Under the pieces are notes generated by a model, which ran no database searches, was not told the origin of the DNA, and worked only from the letters and a program-made list of their open reading frames with translations. Shown here in pieces: positions 16,666 through 25,648 of a stretch of DNA of 64,000 bases. The position numbers and the translations under genes were made by a program. The DNA comes from Rhodoblastus sp. 17X3. Lineage in GTDB: Bacteria; Pseudomonadota; Alphaproteobacteria; Rhizobiales; Beijerinckiaceae. The DNA lies in contig NZ_JASHHX010000016.1 of assembly GCF_030056575.1 (NCBI RefSeq), positions 1 through 64,000 on the forward strand. The letters run 5' to 3'. The first letter of the stretch is position 1. Every line of letters starts with the position of its first letter.

Positions 16666-18041
16666 GCGGCGCATCCTTGACGCGCCGCGCGCTGTTGTCC
16701 TCGATCGCCAGCACGCTCATCGCCCTTTCGCGGGCGGGCGCCGCGGAGAACGCGCCCCGCGATCGCGGCATCGGCGGCACCGGCGCCGCGCCCGATCCCG
16801 GCGAGGGCGACCGGGGCATCGGCGGCACGGGCGTCATCGGCACGATCCGGCGGTTCGGCAGCATTTACGTCAATGGTTTGCGCATCTCCTATCCGCCTGA
16901 CGCGCCGGTTGAGGTCGATGGGGAGCTCAAGACCGTCCAAAGCCTGCGCATCGGCCAGGTCGTTCAGGTCATCGCCGCCAAAACCGGCAAGGGCCTGTCG
17001 ACGCGAAGGATCGTCGTGGCGAGCGAAGTCGTTGGACCGGTCGAGCGCGTCGCCAGCGACGGCATGACCGTGCTGGGCCAGAATGTGTCGATGAACCGGG
17101 TCGATCTGCGCGGCTGGCGCCCGGGCGAGTGGGTCGCCGTGAGCGGCCTGCGTCAGGCCGACGGGACGATCATGGCGAGCCTCATCCAGCGTAGCGACGC
17201 GGCTTTGATGCGCGTCGCCGGGCCTGTGCGTCTTGGCCCTCAGGGCGAGGCGATGATCGGCGGTCTGCAAATCGCGGGGCTGGAGCCGGCCCTCGCCGGC
17301 CGCCGCATTTCTGTCGCCGGCGCCTTTGTCGACCGGACCTTCACCGCACAGACCACGACAGAGCCTTATCGCGCCCTCTTGAACGCCGTCCAGCGCGTGT
17401 CCATCGAATCCTATTTTTCGCGGGATGGGTCGCGGCTTGAACTGGGGTCCGGCCTTGTCGTCGAAGGCGACAAGCGGGCGGGGGGCCGGTCCGGCCTCGG
17501 CGTCGTGACCGTCCGTGTCGAACCCAATGGCGTGTTGCGCGCGGAGCGCCTCGCGCCCGCGTCGGAACGCGGCCCGAATGGGGGATTTGGGCCGGGTGGC
17601 CATGGTCCGGGGCCAGATGGCGGACGAGGCGGCTCGCTGGGGACGCCTCCCGGAGCGCCGGGCGGCATGCAAGGGCCGGGTCGCATGGGCGGCCAGCCGG
17701 CGGGCGGCGGGGGACCGTTCGGCGGACCTCCCGCCAGTCCCGCCGCCAATCCATTGCAAGGTCGTCCGGGCGGCGGCGGCTATTACGGCGGCGCGCCCGT
17801 CCCCGCGCCAGATAATTTTGGCGGGGCGGGCAATTTCTCCTCGCCGGGCGGCGCGCCCATGCCTTCTCCCGGCGGTTTGGGCGGCCCGGGCGGCTTCCCT
17901 TCGCCGGGCGGTTCCGGCGGATTTGGCGGTCCCGCCGCTCCCGGCGGGTCTGCGGTCCCCGGCGGATTCGGGGGCGGCGGCGCGGGCGGCCCTGGCGGTT
18001 TCGGCGGTCCCATGGGGCCAGGCGGGCCGCCAAGGCGGTGA
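16662..18041 (+). CDS. exported DUF5666-domain protein
   Basis: 459-residue protein with an N-terminal signal ('LTRRALLSSIASTLIALSRAG', Tat-compatible). Two 'DRGIGGTG' repeats follow at about residues 32-60, then consecutive OB-like beta domains of the DUF5666 type (residues 60-290: 'GTIRRFGSIYVNGLRI', 'GQVVQVIAAKTG', 'SRLELGSGLVVEGD'). The last 150 residues are Gly/Pro-rich low complexity, probably disordered. Function unknown. It overlaps the DUF6502 gene by four bases, an association I recall from other alphaproteobacteria. The next frame begins right at its stop. Confidence 0.7.
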   Translation: MSGASLTRRALLSSIASTLIALSRAGAAENAPRDRGIGGTGAAPDPGEGDRGIGGTGVIGTIRRFGSIYVNGLRISYPPDAPVEVDGELKTVQSLRIGQVVQVIAAKTGKGLSTRRIVVASEVVGPVERVASDGMTVLGQNVSMNRVDLRGWRPGEWVAVSGLRQADGTIMASLIQRSDAALMRVAGPVRLGPQGEAMIGGLQIAGLEPALAGRRISVAGAFVDRTFTAQTTTEPYRALLNAVQRVSIESYFSRDGSRLELGSGLVVEGDKRAGGRSGLGVVTVRVEPNGVLRAERLAPASERGPNGGFGPGGHGPGPDGGRGGSLGTPPGAPGGMQGPGRMGGQPAGGGGPFGGPPASPAANPLQGRPGGGGYYGGAPVPAPDNFGGAGNFSSPGGAPMPSPGGLGGPGGFPSPGGSGGFGGPAAPGGSAVPGGFGGGGAGGPGGFGGPMGPGGPPRR

Positions 18042-18118
18042 CGCTCCACGTTGCCCTGTGTTTTCGCGGGGCCTATCCTGACCGCGATGTCAATGCGTGG
18101 GCGGCGAGGCGTTGGACC

Positions 18119-18412
18119 GTGAGCGAGGCGAATCCAAAAACGCTCCATATTTTCGTCGAGGGCCGGGTGCAGGGCGTCGGCTATCGCGAATTTGTGCGCC
18201 GCGCCGCGTTGCGGCATGGCCTTTCCGGCTGGGTGCGCAATCGCTCCAATGGCGCCGTCGAGGCCCGGGCCAGCGGCGCGGCCGACGCGCTTGACGCTCT
18301 GGTGGAGGAGCTGCGCATGGGCCCGCCAAGTGCGGCCGTGACCGGGCTGCAGGCCATTGACGACTGCGATCCGCCGGAAAAAGCCGGCTTCGTCATCGTC
18401 CCCACGCTTTGA
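18119..18412 (+). CDS. acyP: acylphosphatase
   Basis: 97-residue acylphosphatase, which hydrolyses carboxyl-phosphate bonds. The catalytic 'VEGRVQGVGYREFVRR' loop holds the phosphate-binding Arg (the family sequence is usually VQGVGYR). The catalytic Asn is in 'GWVRNRSNGAVE'. GTG 18119 is chosen because it gives the normal family length with a GAGG about ten bases upstream. An in-frame GTG at 18038, overlapping the DUF5666 stop, would add 27 residues not seen in acylphosphatases. Confidence 0.85.
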   Translation: MSEANPKTLHIFVEGRVQGVGYREFVRRAALRHGLSGWVRNRSNGAVEARASGAADALDALVEELRMGPPSAAVTGLQAIDDCDPPEKAGFVIVPTL

Positions 18413-18514
18413 ATGCTTCGATCCGGCTGACGTTTTTTTACGTAGAACCGTAACGAAGGGGCGCGCCGCACGTATCTCGCTTGAACGGAAAATTCGGCGA
18501 TCTGGAGATCGATC

Positions 18515-18979
18515 ATGCTGACACGCCGCACGACTCTTGGCTTTTTCGCTGGCGCGGCTCTCGCCGCCTCCGGCGGCGCCCGCGCCGCCGAGGACAAGCT
18601 GGAGCGCAGCGACGCCGAATGGCGCAAGCTGCTGACGCCCGATCAATATGCGGTGCTGCGCAAGGAGGGCACCGAGAGGGCCTTCACCAGCCCGCTGCTG
18701 CATGAGGAGCGCAAGGGCGTCTTCACCTGCGCCGGCTGCGACCTCGACCTGTTCTCGTCCACGACGAAATTCGACAGCGGCACTGGCTGGCCGAGCTTCT
18801 GGGCGCCGCTCGACAAGGCGGTGAACGAAAAGGAAGACCGGTCCTACGGCATGGTGCGAACAGCGGTGGCCTGCCGCCGCTGCGACGGCCATCTCGGCCA
18901 TGTGTTCAACGACGGGCCCAAGCCCACGGGCCTGCGCTATTGCATGAATGGCGTGGCGTTGAAGTTCAAGACGGCCTGA
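18515..18979 (+). CDS. msrB: exported methionine-R-sulfoxide reductase
   Basis: 154-residue MsrB with a Tat-compatible signal peptide (residues 1-25, 'LTRRTTLGFFAGAALAASG'), so it repairs oxidised Met in periplasmic proteins. Zinc Cys pairs are C72/C75 and C120/C123. The catalytic Cys is C143 in 'RYCMNG', and 'GHLGHVFNDGP' is the family active-site motif. First gene of a three-gene set with dipZ (19 bases later) and msrA; the membrane protein should deliver reducing power to both reductases. Upstream, GTAACG (18450-18455) and CGTATC (18471-18476) are spaced like an ECF promoter, a weak suggestion. Confidence 0.9.
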   Translation: MLTRRTTLGFFAGAALAASGGARAAEDKLERSDAEWRKLLTPDQYAVLRKEGTERAFTSPLLHEERKGVFTCAGCDLDLFSSTTKFDSGTGWPSFWAPLDKAVNEKEDRSYGMVRTAVACRRCDGHLGHVFNDGPKPTGLRYCMNGVALKFKTA

Positions 18980-18998
18980 CCATAGGAACTTTCTCGTC

Positions 18999-20831
18999 AT
19001 GCTTCTGTTTGTTCTCGCTTTTCTCGGCGGCGCCCTGACCATCGCCAGCCCCTGCATCCTGCCGGTCCTGCCCTTCGTCTTCGCCGGCGCGGGCCAATCC
19101 TTCCGCCGGCGCGGTCTGCCCATGCTGCTTGGCATGGCGGCGACTTTCGCGCTGGTCGCCACGCTCGCCGCCTTTGGCGGCGGCTGGGCGGCGCACGCCA
19201 ATTCCTATGGCCGCGCCTTGGCCCTCGCTCTGCTGGCCGTGTTCGGTCTGGCGCTGGTCTGGCCTGGCCTGGCCGAGCGCCTGTCCGCGCCCTTGGTCGC
19301 CTTGGGCGGTCGCCTGTCGCAACAGGCCGATGGGGAAGAGGGCAAGGGCGGCGTCGGCGCGGCGCTGCTGCTGGGCGTGGCCACCGGCCTGCTCTGGGCG
19401 CCCTGCGCCGGGCCGATTCTGGGGATCATCCTGACCGGCGCCGCGCTGCAGGGCGCGACCATCGGCACGACCCTCCTGCTGCTCGCCTATGGCCTCGGCG
19501 CGGCGACCTCGCTGGCGCTTGCCTTGCTGGTCGGCGGCCGGGTCTTCGCCGCGATGAAGCGCTCGCTTGGGCTTGGCGAATGGGCGCGGCGCGCCTTCGG
19601 CCTTGCGGTTCTCGCGGCGGTCGCGGCCATTGCGCTCGGCGCCGACACCGGCTTCCTCGCCCGCCTGTCGCTGGCCAACACCAGCAGCTGGGAAGAGGCG
19701 CTGCTGACGAAATTCGGCGCTTCGCCCTCGAATGCGGCTGCGGGCGCCGCCTCCGTCGTGATGACGCCCGCCGAGGGCGCGATGATGATGGGCGGCGGCC
19801 CCAATATGATGATGGCGCCGGCGGCGTCCGGCGATGCGGCGAAGGGCGCAGCCCCGGCCGCCGGCTTGCCCATCGAGGGCCGGGCGCCGTCGCTCGCAGG
19901 GGCGGTGGAATGGCTGAACTCCCCGCCGCTTACGGTCGAAGGGCTGAAGGGCAAGGTCGTTCTGGTCGATTTCTGGACCTATTCCTGCATTAACTGCCTG
20001 CGCGCTCTGCCCTATGTTCGCGCCTGGTCGGAGAAATATCGCGATCAGGGCCTTGTCGTGATCGGCGTCCATGCGCCGGAATTCGCCTTCGAGAAGGACC
20101 CGGCCAATGTGAAGCGCGCCGTCGCGGATCTGGGCCTGACTTATCCGGTGGCGATCGACAATGATTATGCGATCTGGCGCGCCTTCAACAATCATTACTG
20201 GCCGGCGCATTATTTCATCGATGCGCAGGGCCGTATCCGCCACCATCATTTTGGCGAGGGCGATTACGCGGGATCGGAAAAAATCATCCAGCAATTGCTG
20301 GCGGAAGCGGGCGCGACCGCTGCGCCGGCCGGGATCGTCAAGGTCGCTGCGACCGGCGCTCAGGCCCCGCCCGACATGGCCGAGGTTCTCTCGCCGGAGA
20401 CCTATCTCGGCTTCGCCCGCGCCGAGAACTTCGCTTCGCCGGGCGGCGCCGCGCAAAATCAGGCCCATGTCTATGCCGGGGCGGATCTGCGCCTGAACGA
20501 ATGGAGCCTCTCCGGCGACTGGACCATCGGCGAGGAGCGCGCCGACCTCAATCGCGCGGGCGGCGCGATCGCCTTCCGCTTTCATGCGAGGGACCTGCAC
20601 CTCGTGCTCGGCGCGGGCGCCGACGGCAAGCCGGCGCGGTTCCGGGTGAAGATCGACGGGGCGGCGCCGGGCGACAGCGCCGGCGCCGATATCGACGCCC
20701 AGGGCGAGGGCGTTGTGAGCGGCGAGCGGCTCTATCAGCTCGTGCGGCAGAAAGGCGCGGTCCGCGACCGCCTGTTCGAGATCGAATTCCTCGATCCCGG
20801 CGTGCGCGCCTACGCCTTTACCTTCGGTTGA
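18999..20831 (+). CDS. dipZ: DipZ: CcdA-type membrane reductant carrier fused to thioredoxin domain
   Basis: 610-residue fusion. Residues 1-225 are a CcdA/DsbD-type membrane domain of about six helices with Cys in 'GGALTIASPCILPVLPFVF' (residue 19) and 'LLWAPCAGPILG' (near 135), which pass electrons inward to outward. Residues 300-440 are a periplasmic thioredoxin/TlpA-like domain with active site C330-I-N-C333. Residues 455-610 are the beta-rich C-terminal domain typical of DipZ. Placed between exported msrB and msrA, it is the likely electron donor for both. A Met/Gly/Ala-rich linker at about 255-290 separates the parts. Confidence 0.87.
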   Translation: MLLFVLAFLGGALTIASPCILPVLPFVFAGAGQSFRRRGLPMLLGMAATFALVATLAAFGGGWAAHANSYGRALALALLAVFGLALVWPGLAERLSAPLVALGGRLSQQADGEEGKGGVGAALLLGVATGLLWAPCAGPILGIILTGAALQGATIGTTLLLLAYGLGAATSLALALLVGGRVFAAMKRSLGLGEWARRAFGLAVLAAVAAIALGADTGFLARLSLANTSSWEEALLTKFGASPSNAAAGAASVVMTPAEGAMMMGGGPNMMMAPAASGDAAKGAAPAAGLPIEGRAPSLAGAVEWLNSPPLTVEGLKGKVVLVDFWTYSCINCLRALPYVRAWSEKYRDQGLVVIGVHAPEFAFEKDPANVKRAVADLGLTYPVAIDNDYAIWRAFNNHYWPAHYFIDAQGRIRHHHFGEGDYAGSEKIIQQLLAEAGATAAPAGIVKVAATGAQAPPDMAEVLSPETYLGFARAENFASPGGAAQNQAHVYAGADLRLNEWSLSGDWTIGEERADLNRAGGAIAFRFHARDLHLVLGAGADGKPARFRVKIDGAAPGDSAGADIDAQGEGVVSGERLYQLVRQKGAVRDRLFEIEFLDPGVRAYAFTFG

Positions 20832-20845
20832 ATGGGAGAATGTCC

Positions 20846-21562
20846 ATGACACGCATTGTCGTTCTGAAGCGATCGCTGGGAATCGCCGCGATTGCGGCGG
20901 CGCTTGCCGCCGGCTCCTTCGCTCTCGGAGCGCGGGCGGAGGAAGCGCCGCGCGTCATTCCGGCGCCGGTTCTGGATGAGCCGGCAGGCCAGCGCGGCGC
21001 CGAAACCATCGTGCTCGCGGGCGGATGTTTCTGGGGCGTGCAGGGCGTGTTCCAGCATGTGAAAGGCGTGACGCGCGCCGTCTCGGGCTATGCGGGCGGC
21101 GAGGCGGCGACGGCCCATTACGAGATCACGGGGCGCGGCGACACCGGCCATGCCGAATCCGTGCAGGTCACCTTCGACCCGGCGGAAATCAGCCTCGGGC
21201 GCATTTTGCAAATCTATTTCTCGGTCGCGCATGATCCGACCCAACTCAATCGTCAGGGGCCTGACAGCGGGACACAATATCGCTCGGCGATCTTCCCGGC
21301 GAGCGACGAGCAGGCGAAGATCGCCCGCGCCTATATGGCGCAGCTCAATCAGGCGCGGGTCTATCAGGCGGCGATCGTGACGAAGATCGAACCGGGGCGG
21401 ACCTTCTATCCGGCCGAGGCCTATCATCAGGACTTTCTGGCCCGCAACCCGACCTATCCCTATATCCGCATCAACGACCTGCCAAAGATCGCCGCGCTGA
21501 AACAACTCTATCCGGGCGTCTATCGCGAGGCGCCGGTCCTCGTTGGCGACGCCATGCGTTAG
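20846..21562 (+). CDS. msrA: exported methionine-S-sulfoxide reductase
   Basis: 238-residue MsrA. The catalytic Cys is C61 in 'GGCFWG', with 'GYAGG' and 'GHAESVQVTFDP' also present. Residues 1-32 are a Sec-type signal peptide ending 'ALGARAEE', placing it in the periplasm. ATG 20846 is preferred because GGGAG lies 7 bases upstream; ATG 20840 is too close to it. The gene follows dipZ by 14 bases and converges with the TonB receptor gene, the two stops overlapping by four bases. Confidence 0.9.
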   Translation: MTRIVVLKRSLGIAAIAAALAAGSFALGARAEEAPRVIPAPVLDEPAGQRGAETIVLAGGCFWGVQGVFQHVKGVTRAVSGYAGGEAATAHYEITGRGDTGHAESVQVTFDPAEISLGRILQIYFSVAHDPTQLNRQGPDSGTQYRSAIFPASDEQAKIARAYMAQLNQARVYQAAIVTKIEPGRTFYPAEAYHQDFLARNPTYPYIRINDLPKIAALKQLYPGVYREAPVLVGDAMR

Positions 21563-23913
21563 AACGTCATGCGCAGGCCGGCATAGACCGAGAGGGGCTG
21601 GGCGGGCGCGACGGTTTCCGGATTGGTGAAGGCCTGGAACAGCTGGTCCGTCTGGAAATAGCCGCCGAAGGTGTAGTAGCGGTGGTTGAAAAGATTGTTG
21701 GCGATGGCGAAGGCTTCGATATTGCGCGTGATCTTGTAGGCGCCGTTGAGCGAAACCGTGGCGTAGCCCGGCAGCATGGGCTGCTGGTTGGAGGCGTCGC
21801 CGGCAAAGCGTTGCGGGCCGGTGATCAGGATGTCGGCGCCGACGCGGGCTTGCGCGTTGATGTCCCAGTCGAGACTGACCTTGCCGCGCTGGCGCGGGAC
21901 CATCGGAAGCTGGTCGCCCGGAACGACGAAAATATTGCCATTGGCGTCGGCCGAGGGGCTGTTCGAGCCGAGCGTCAGATAATTGCGGAAGGTCGCGTCG
22001 ATATAGGCGTAACTGGCGCGGACCGTGAAGGGCCCCTTGCGGTAATTGAGCTGGGCCTCCACGCCCTGGCGCAAGGTGTCGCCGACATTGGCGAAATAGC
22101 CGAAGCCCTGCTGGGTGGGAGATGGAACATTCAGGATGTCGTTGGTGCTGAGCGTGCGATAGACGCCCGCTTTCCAGCCGACCGCGCCCCAGTCGTTGGC
22201 GAGGACCTGCTGGCCGCGAAAGCCCGCTTCGAAGGTCTGCGCGACAACCTGCTGCAGCGGCGGATCGGAGACGAGGAACGCCCCCATGATGCATGGCTTT
22301 TGCGGATTCGCGCAGCCGAGTTCGAGCGGCGTCGGCGCGCGATTGGATTCGGCATAGGAGCCATAGACGAGCAGGTCGGGCGTGAGCTTGTAGGTCAGGC
22401 CGACGACCGGATTGACATGATTGTATTGGTTCTCGCCATTGACGTCGCCGCCGAGCTGGTCGACCAGCGAGATCGACGCCAGGTTGAAGCGCGCGCCGGC
22501 GGAGAGCGTGAGCTTGTCGGTGAGGTCGATTGCGTCGAGGATGTTGAGGCCGAAATAGCGGTTGATCGAATTGACGCTGACCGGGCCGATGGCGACCGGA
22601 TCGCCCGAGGGGCCGAGATAGGTCCCTGAGCCGATGACGACATAATTGGGCGCGACCACGCCAAGCTCGGCGGTCGCATTGTAATTGGTCGTTCCGTAAT
22701 CGAAACTCGCGCCGAAAGTGGCGTGGTTCTTGAAGCCGAACAAGGTTCCGCTGTTGGACAGCTGCGCGCTTGCCCCCGCGCTGGTGGTGAGGATGCTGGA
22801 GCGGTCGATCTCGCCGAGCGCGGCGTTCGACGGGAAGGGGTTGTTTAGCTGTTGCCCATTCAGTCCGTTGGCCGGCGTTGACGTGTCGTTATAGCAGAGC
22901 AGCGTCGGGTCGTCGCAGGGCTGCGTATTGGTCGGGTTGCCGTCGACCATGTGCTGGATGTAGCGCCGCACATAGGCGTTGGTGTTGAGGCTCCAGGTCG
23001 GAGAAAAGGCGAAATTGCCCGACAGCGCGATCTGGCCCATCTGGGTATGCGAGGTCTGCGGCGTCGTATAGACCCCGCCCCAGTCCTGATCGAGCAGCTG
23101 GATCGGCGCCGGACCGCTCGCGCCGAACAGATTGTCGGCGAGGCCCGCATTCAGGTGATATTCGTTGCCGTTGGCGCGATAGCCGAGATCGCCGTAGAAA
23201 CGGCGGATGGTGGAGGCGCCGAATTGCCGGAATCCGCCGTCCTGCACGCCCTCGAGCGCGCCATAAAAGGCGAAATCGCCAACCTGCTTGCCGTAATCCA
23301 ACGCGCCCTGGATGCGGCCATAGGAGCCGCCCGAGACTTCGAGCCGGCCGCCCTGGGTGTTGAAGCCGTCCCTCATCCTGATGTTGACGGCGCCGCCGAG
23401 CGCGTTAAGGCCGAACACCGGATTGTTGGAGATCATGTCCATCGACAGGATGGCGAAGGTCGGGATCATGTCCCAGTGCATCGTGTCGCCGAAGGCCTCG
23501 TTCACGCGCACGCCGTTCTGATAGACCGCGAGGCCTTGCGGCGTCCCTTGAACCGGCGAGGAGACGAAGCCGCGGAAGACCACGTCGGGCGACAGCATAT
23601 TGCCCGTGGTCCCCTGGATGTCGACGCCGGGCACCAGGCGCTGGAGCGTGTCCGCCGCCGCCGGCGAACCGGTCCGCGCGATTTCCTTGGCGTCGATGCG
23701 GGTGTTGTTGGAGGGCGTGAGGTCCTGGGTGAAATTGATCGGCGCGCCGGCGATTCCAGCGTCGGCCGCCGGGATCGCGACAGGCGGCGCCGAGGTCGGC
23801 GCATCGGTGGTGACGTCGATGTCGGGCAGGGGCTGGCCGCTTTGCGCAAAGGCGAAGGCCGGGGCGCCGAGGATGGCGACCGTGGCCAACAAGGATGCAC
23901 GAAGACGGTTCAT
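21559..23913 (-). CDS. TonB-dependent outer-membrane receptor
   Basis: 784-residue receptor with a signal peptide ('LLATVAILGAPAFAFAQ'), an N-terminal plug (about residues 60-200; 'LQRLVPGVDIQGTTGNM', 'GLNALGGAVNIRMRDG') and a 22-strand-type barrel ending in aromatic '...YAGLRMTF'. It imports a scarce ligand (siderophore, metal complex, cofactor or sugar) using TonB energy; the substrate cannot be told from sequence. ATG 23913 follows GGGGAG; a slightly earlier ATG at 23928 lacks one. A two-component pair lies directly upstream, a possible regulator. No ABC transporter for the ligand is in the window. Confidence 0.88.
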   Translation of the reverse strand: MNRLRASLLATVAILGAPAFAFAQSGQPLPDIDVTTDAPTSAPPVAIPAADAGIAGAPINFTQDLTPSNNTRIDAKEIARTGSPAAADTLQRLVPGVDIQGTTGNMLSPDVVFRGFVSSPVQGTPQGLAVYQNGVRVNEAFGDTMHWDMIPTFAILSMDMISNNPVFGLNALGGAVNIRMRDGFNTQGGRLEVSGGSYGRIQGALDYGKQVGDFAFYGALEGVQDGGFRQFGASTIRRFYGDLGYRANGNEYHLNAGLADNLFGASGPAPIQLLDQDWGGVYTTPQTSHTQMGQIALSGNFAFSPTWSLNTNAYVRRYIQHMVDGNPTNTQPCDDPTLLCYNDTSTPANGLNGQQLNNPFPSNAALGEIDRSSILTTSAGASAQLSNSGTLFGFKNHATFGASFDYGTTNYNATAELGVVAPNYVVIGSGTYLGPSGDPVAIGPVSVNSINRYFGLNILDAIDLTDKLTLSAGARFNLASISLVDQLGGDVNGENQYNHVNPVVGLTYKLTPDLLVYGSYAESNRAPTPLELGCANPQKPCIMGAFLVSDPPLQQVVAQTFEAGFRGQQVLANDWGAVGWKAGVYRTLSTNDILNVPSPTQQGFGYFANVGDTLRQGVEAQLNYRKGPFTVRASYAYIDATFRNYLTLGSNSPSADANGNIFVVPGDQLPMVPRQRGKVSLDWDINAQARVGADILITGPQRFAGDASNQQPMLPGYATVSLNGAYKITRNIEAFAIANNLFNHRYYTFGGYFQTDQLFQAFTNPETVAPAQPLSVYAGLRMTF

Positions 23914-24160
23914 GTTCACTCCCCACAAAATCGTTGGCGGGCCCCCCGCTTGGCGACAGGCCGGTGTCGCCGCGTCCGGCGCGGCGAGGACTCAATTTGG
24001 CGCTTTTTTCGCCTTAATTGGAAAACTAATACAAATTTTCGTGATCGCAAAGATATGGCGCCGAGGAAAGGGTCCTGTTCGGCCGGGAAAAAATCCCGAT
24101 TGGTTTCGGGAACAGGGTTGGTCAAATATTTCGCGGCGCGGCTGACGGCGTTGCTTCAGA

Positions 24161-25513
24161 TCAACTGGCGTTTTGCTCGGACATGTTCTGGGAGCGCGAA
24201 GGAATCGCCGCCTCGATCAGGCCGCCGCCGCCGGGGGCCATTCCAAAGGACAGCCGGCCGCCGAGGCCGCGCACCCGCTCGCGCATGCCGGCGAGCCCTA
24301 GTCCCGCGGGCTGTTGCGGTGCGATCCCGACGCCATCGTCCTGAACGCGAAGGCGGATTTCCGGCGGCGTCGCGACCCGCGACAGCACCACGGAGGCGTG
24401 GGTCGCCCTGGAATGGCGGAAAATATTGGTCAGGGCTTCCTGCACCAGCCGATAGAGCGCGAGGCTCTCCTTTTCGTCGGGCAGGTCGAACGCCTCCGGC
24501 AGGCAGAGTTCGACATCGACGCCCGGCTCCGTCTCGCGCCATCCCTCGACGAGGATTTTCAAAGCTTCGCACAGGCCCAGTTCGTCGAGCGCGGGCGGGC
24601 GCAACTGCCGCAGGATTCGCTTGTTGTGCCCCTGCAGGGCCTCGATCTGCTCGCGGATGGCGGCGACGCGGCGCTGGAGCGGCTCCAGCCCCGCCTCCCG
24701 CACCCCGGCTTCGAGCACAGTCGCATTGGCGCGCAAGGCGAAGAGATAGGGCCCAATCTCGTCGTGCAATTCATGCGCGATCTTCTTGCGCTCCTCCTCC
24801 TGCACGTCCATCAGGCGCTGAATCAGGGCGCGATTGGCGCCCGATAGATCCTGCAGCGCTTCGGCGAGAGCGTTGATCTTGGCGCAGAGATCGACGAATT
24901 CCGGGGAGCCGGCGGCTTGCGCGCGAATCTCGTAATCGCCCTGGCTCAGGCGCCCGAGGGCGGCGGAATAGGTATCGAGCGGCCGCAGGGTGCGGGCGAG
25001 AATAAGGCTCGCGCCCAAAAGGGCGGCGAGCGCGATGGCGCCGCCGGTGAGCGCGAGATTGCGGACATCCTGCCAGACCTCGTTGACCTCGTCGGAGGGA
25101 TCGCTCGCGATGACGATATCGCCATATTTGCGGCCGTCGATGGTCGCGGGCAAGATCGTCATCTGGTTGCGGGCGCGAATGAGATTGGAAAACCAGACCG
25201 GGGACTGGCGGCGCGATTCATCGGGGACCATGACCGCCGCCATGGCGTCGGCGGGATCGCGGACGAGGGCGATGCGGATATGGCGCAGCGAATCGAGGCT
25301 GCGCGCGAGTTGACGCAGGGCGTCTTCCGGATCGGCCGCGCCGTGGAAATTGACGAGAGCCGCCTCGACGAAGTCGCGCGTCACCCGGGTCATGGCCTCG
25401 CCCTCGGCCTGCACGCGGGCGCGCGCGTTCAGCGCCATGCGGCCGATATCGGCGGCGAGGCCGAGAAAGAGCAGCAGGCCGAAGAGCAGATCGATGCGGA
25501 CCTTGAGCGACAT
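24161..25513 (-). CDS. NarL/UhpB-type sensor histidine kinase
   Basis: 450-residue inner-membrane kinase. TM1 is at residues 8-28, a periplasmic sensor region of about 120 residues follows, TM2 is at 155-173, and a HAMP linker at 173-225 ('RTLRPLDTYSAALGRLSQG'). The HisKA_3 dimerisation helix carries phosphoacceptor His250 in 'KKIAHELHDEIGPYLF'. The HATPase domain includes the 'LYRLVQEALTNIFRHS' N-box and 'DDGVG'. Divergent from the response regulator gene by 135 bases; start 25513 is chosen because earlier in-frame starts would run into that gene. The stimulus is unknown. Confidence 0.88.
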   Translation of the reverse strand: MSLKVRIDLLFGLLLFLGLAADIGRMALNARARVQAEGEAMTRVTRDFVEAALVNFHGAADPEDALRQLARSLDSLRHIRIALVRDPADAMAAVMVPDESRRQSPVWFSNLIRARNQMTILPATIDGRKYGDIVIASDPSDEVNEVWQDVRNLALTGGAIALAALLGASLILARTLRPLDTYSAALGRLSQGDYEIRAQAAGSPEFVDLCAKINALAEALQDLSGANRALIQRLMDVQEEERKKIAHELHDEIGPYLFALRANATVLEAGVREAGLEPLQRRVAAIREQIEALQGHNKRILRQLRPPALDELGLCEALKILVEGWRETEPGVDVELCLPEAFDLPDEKESLALYRLVQEALTNIFRHSRATHASVVLSRVATPPEIRLRVQDDGVGIAPQQPAGLGLAGMRERVRGLGGRLSFGMAPGGGGLIEAAIPSRSQNMSEQNAS

Positions 25514-25648
25514 GGAGCAACCGTCAGGCGGGGGCGGGGAGGGCGATGGTCGGGTTCGGCTGCTGGCAATGTCAAGGGCGGGGGCAGCCGCTTGCAATGC
25601 GGCTTGGCGCAACGCATGTTTGACGCAAACTAATCGAGGAGGCGCAGG

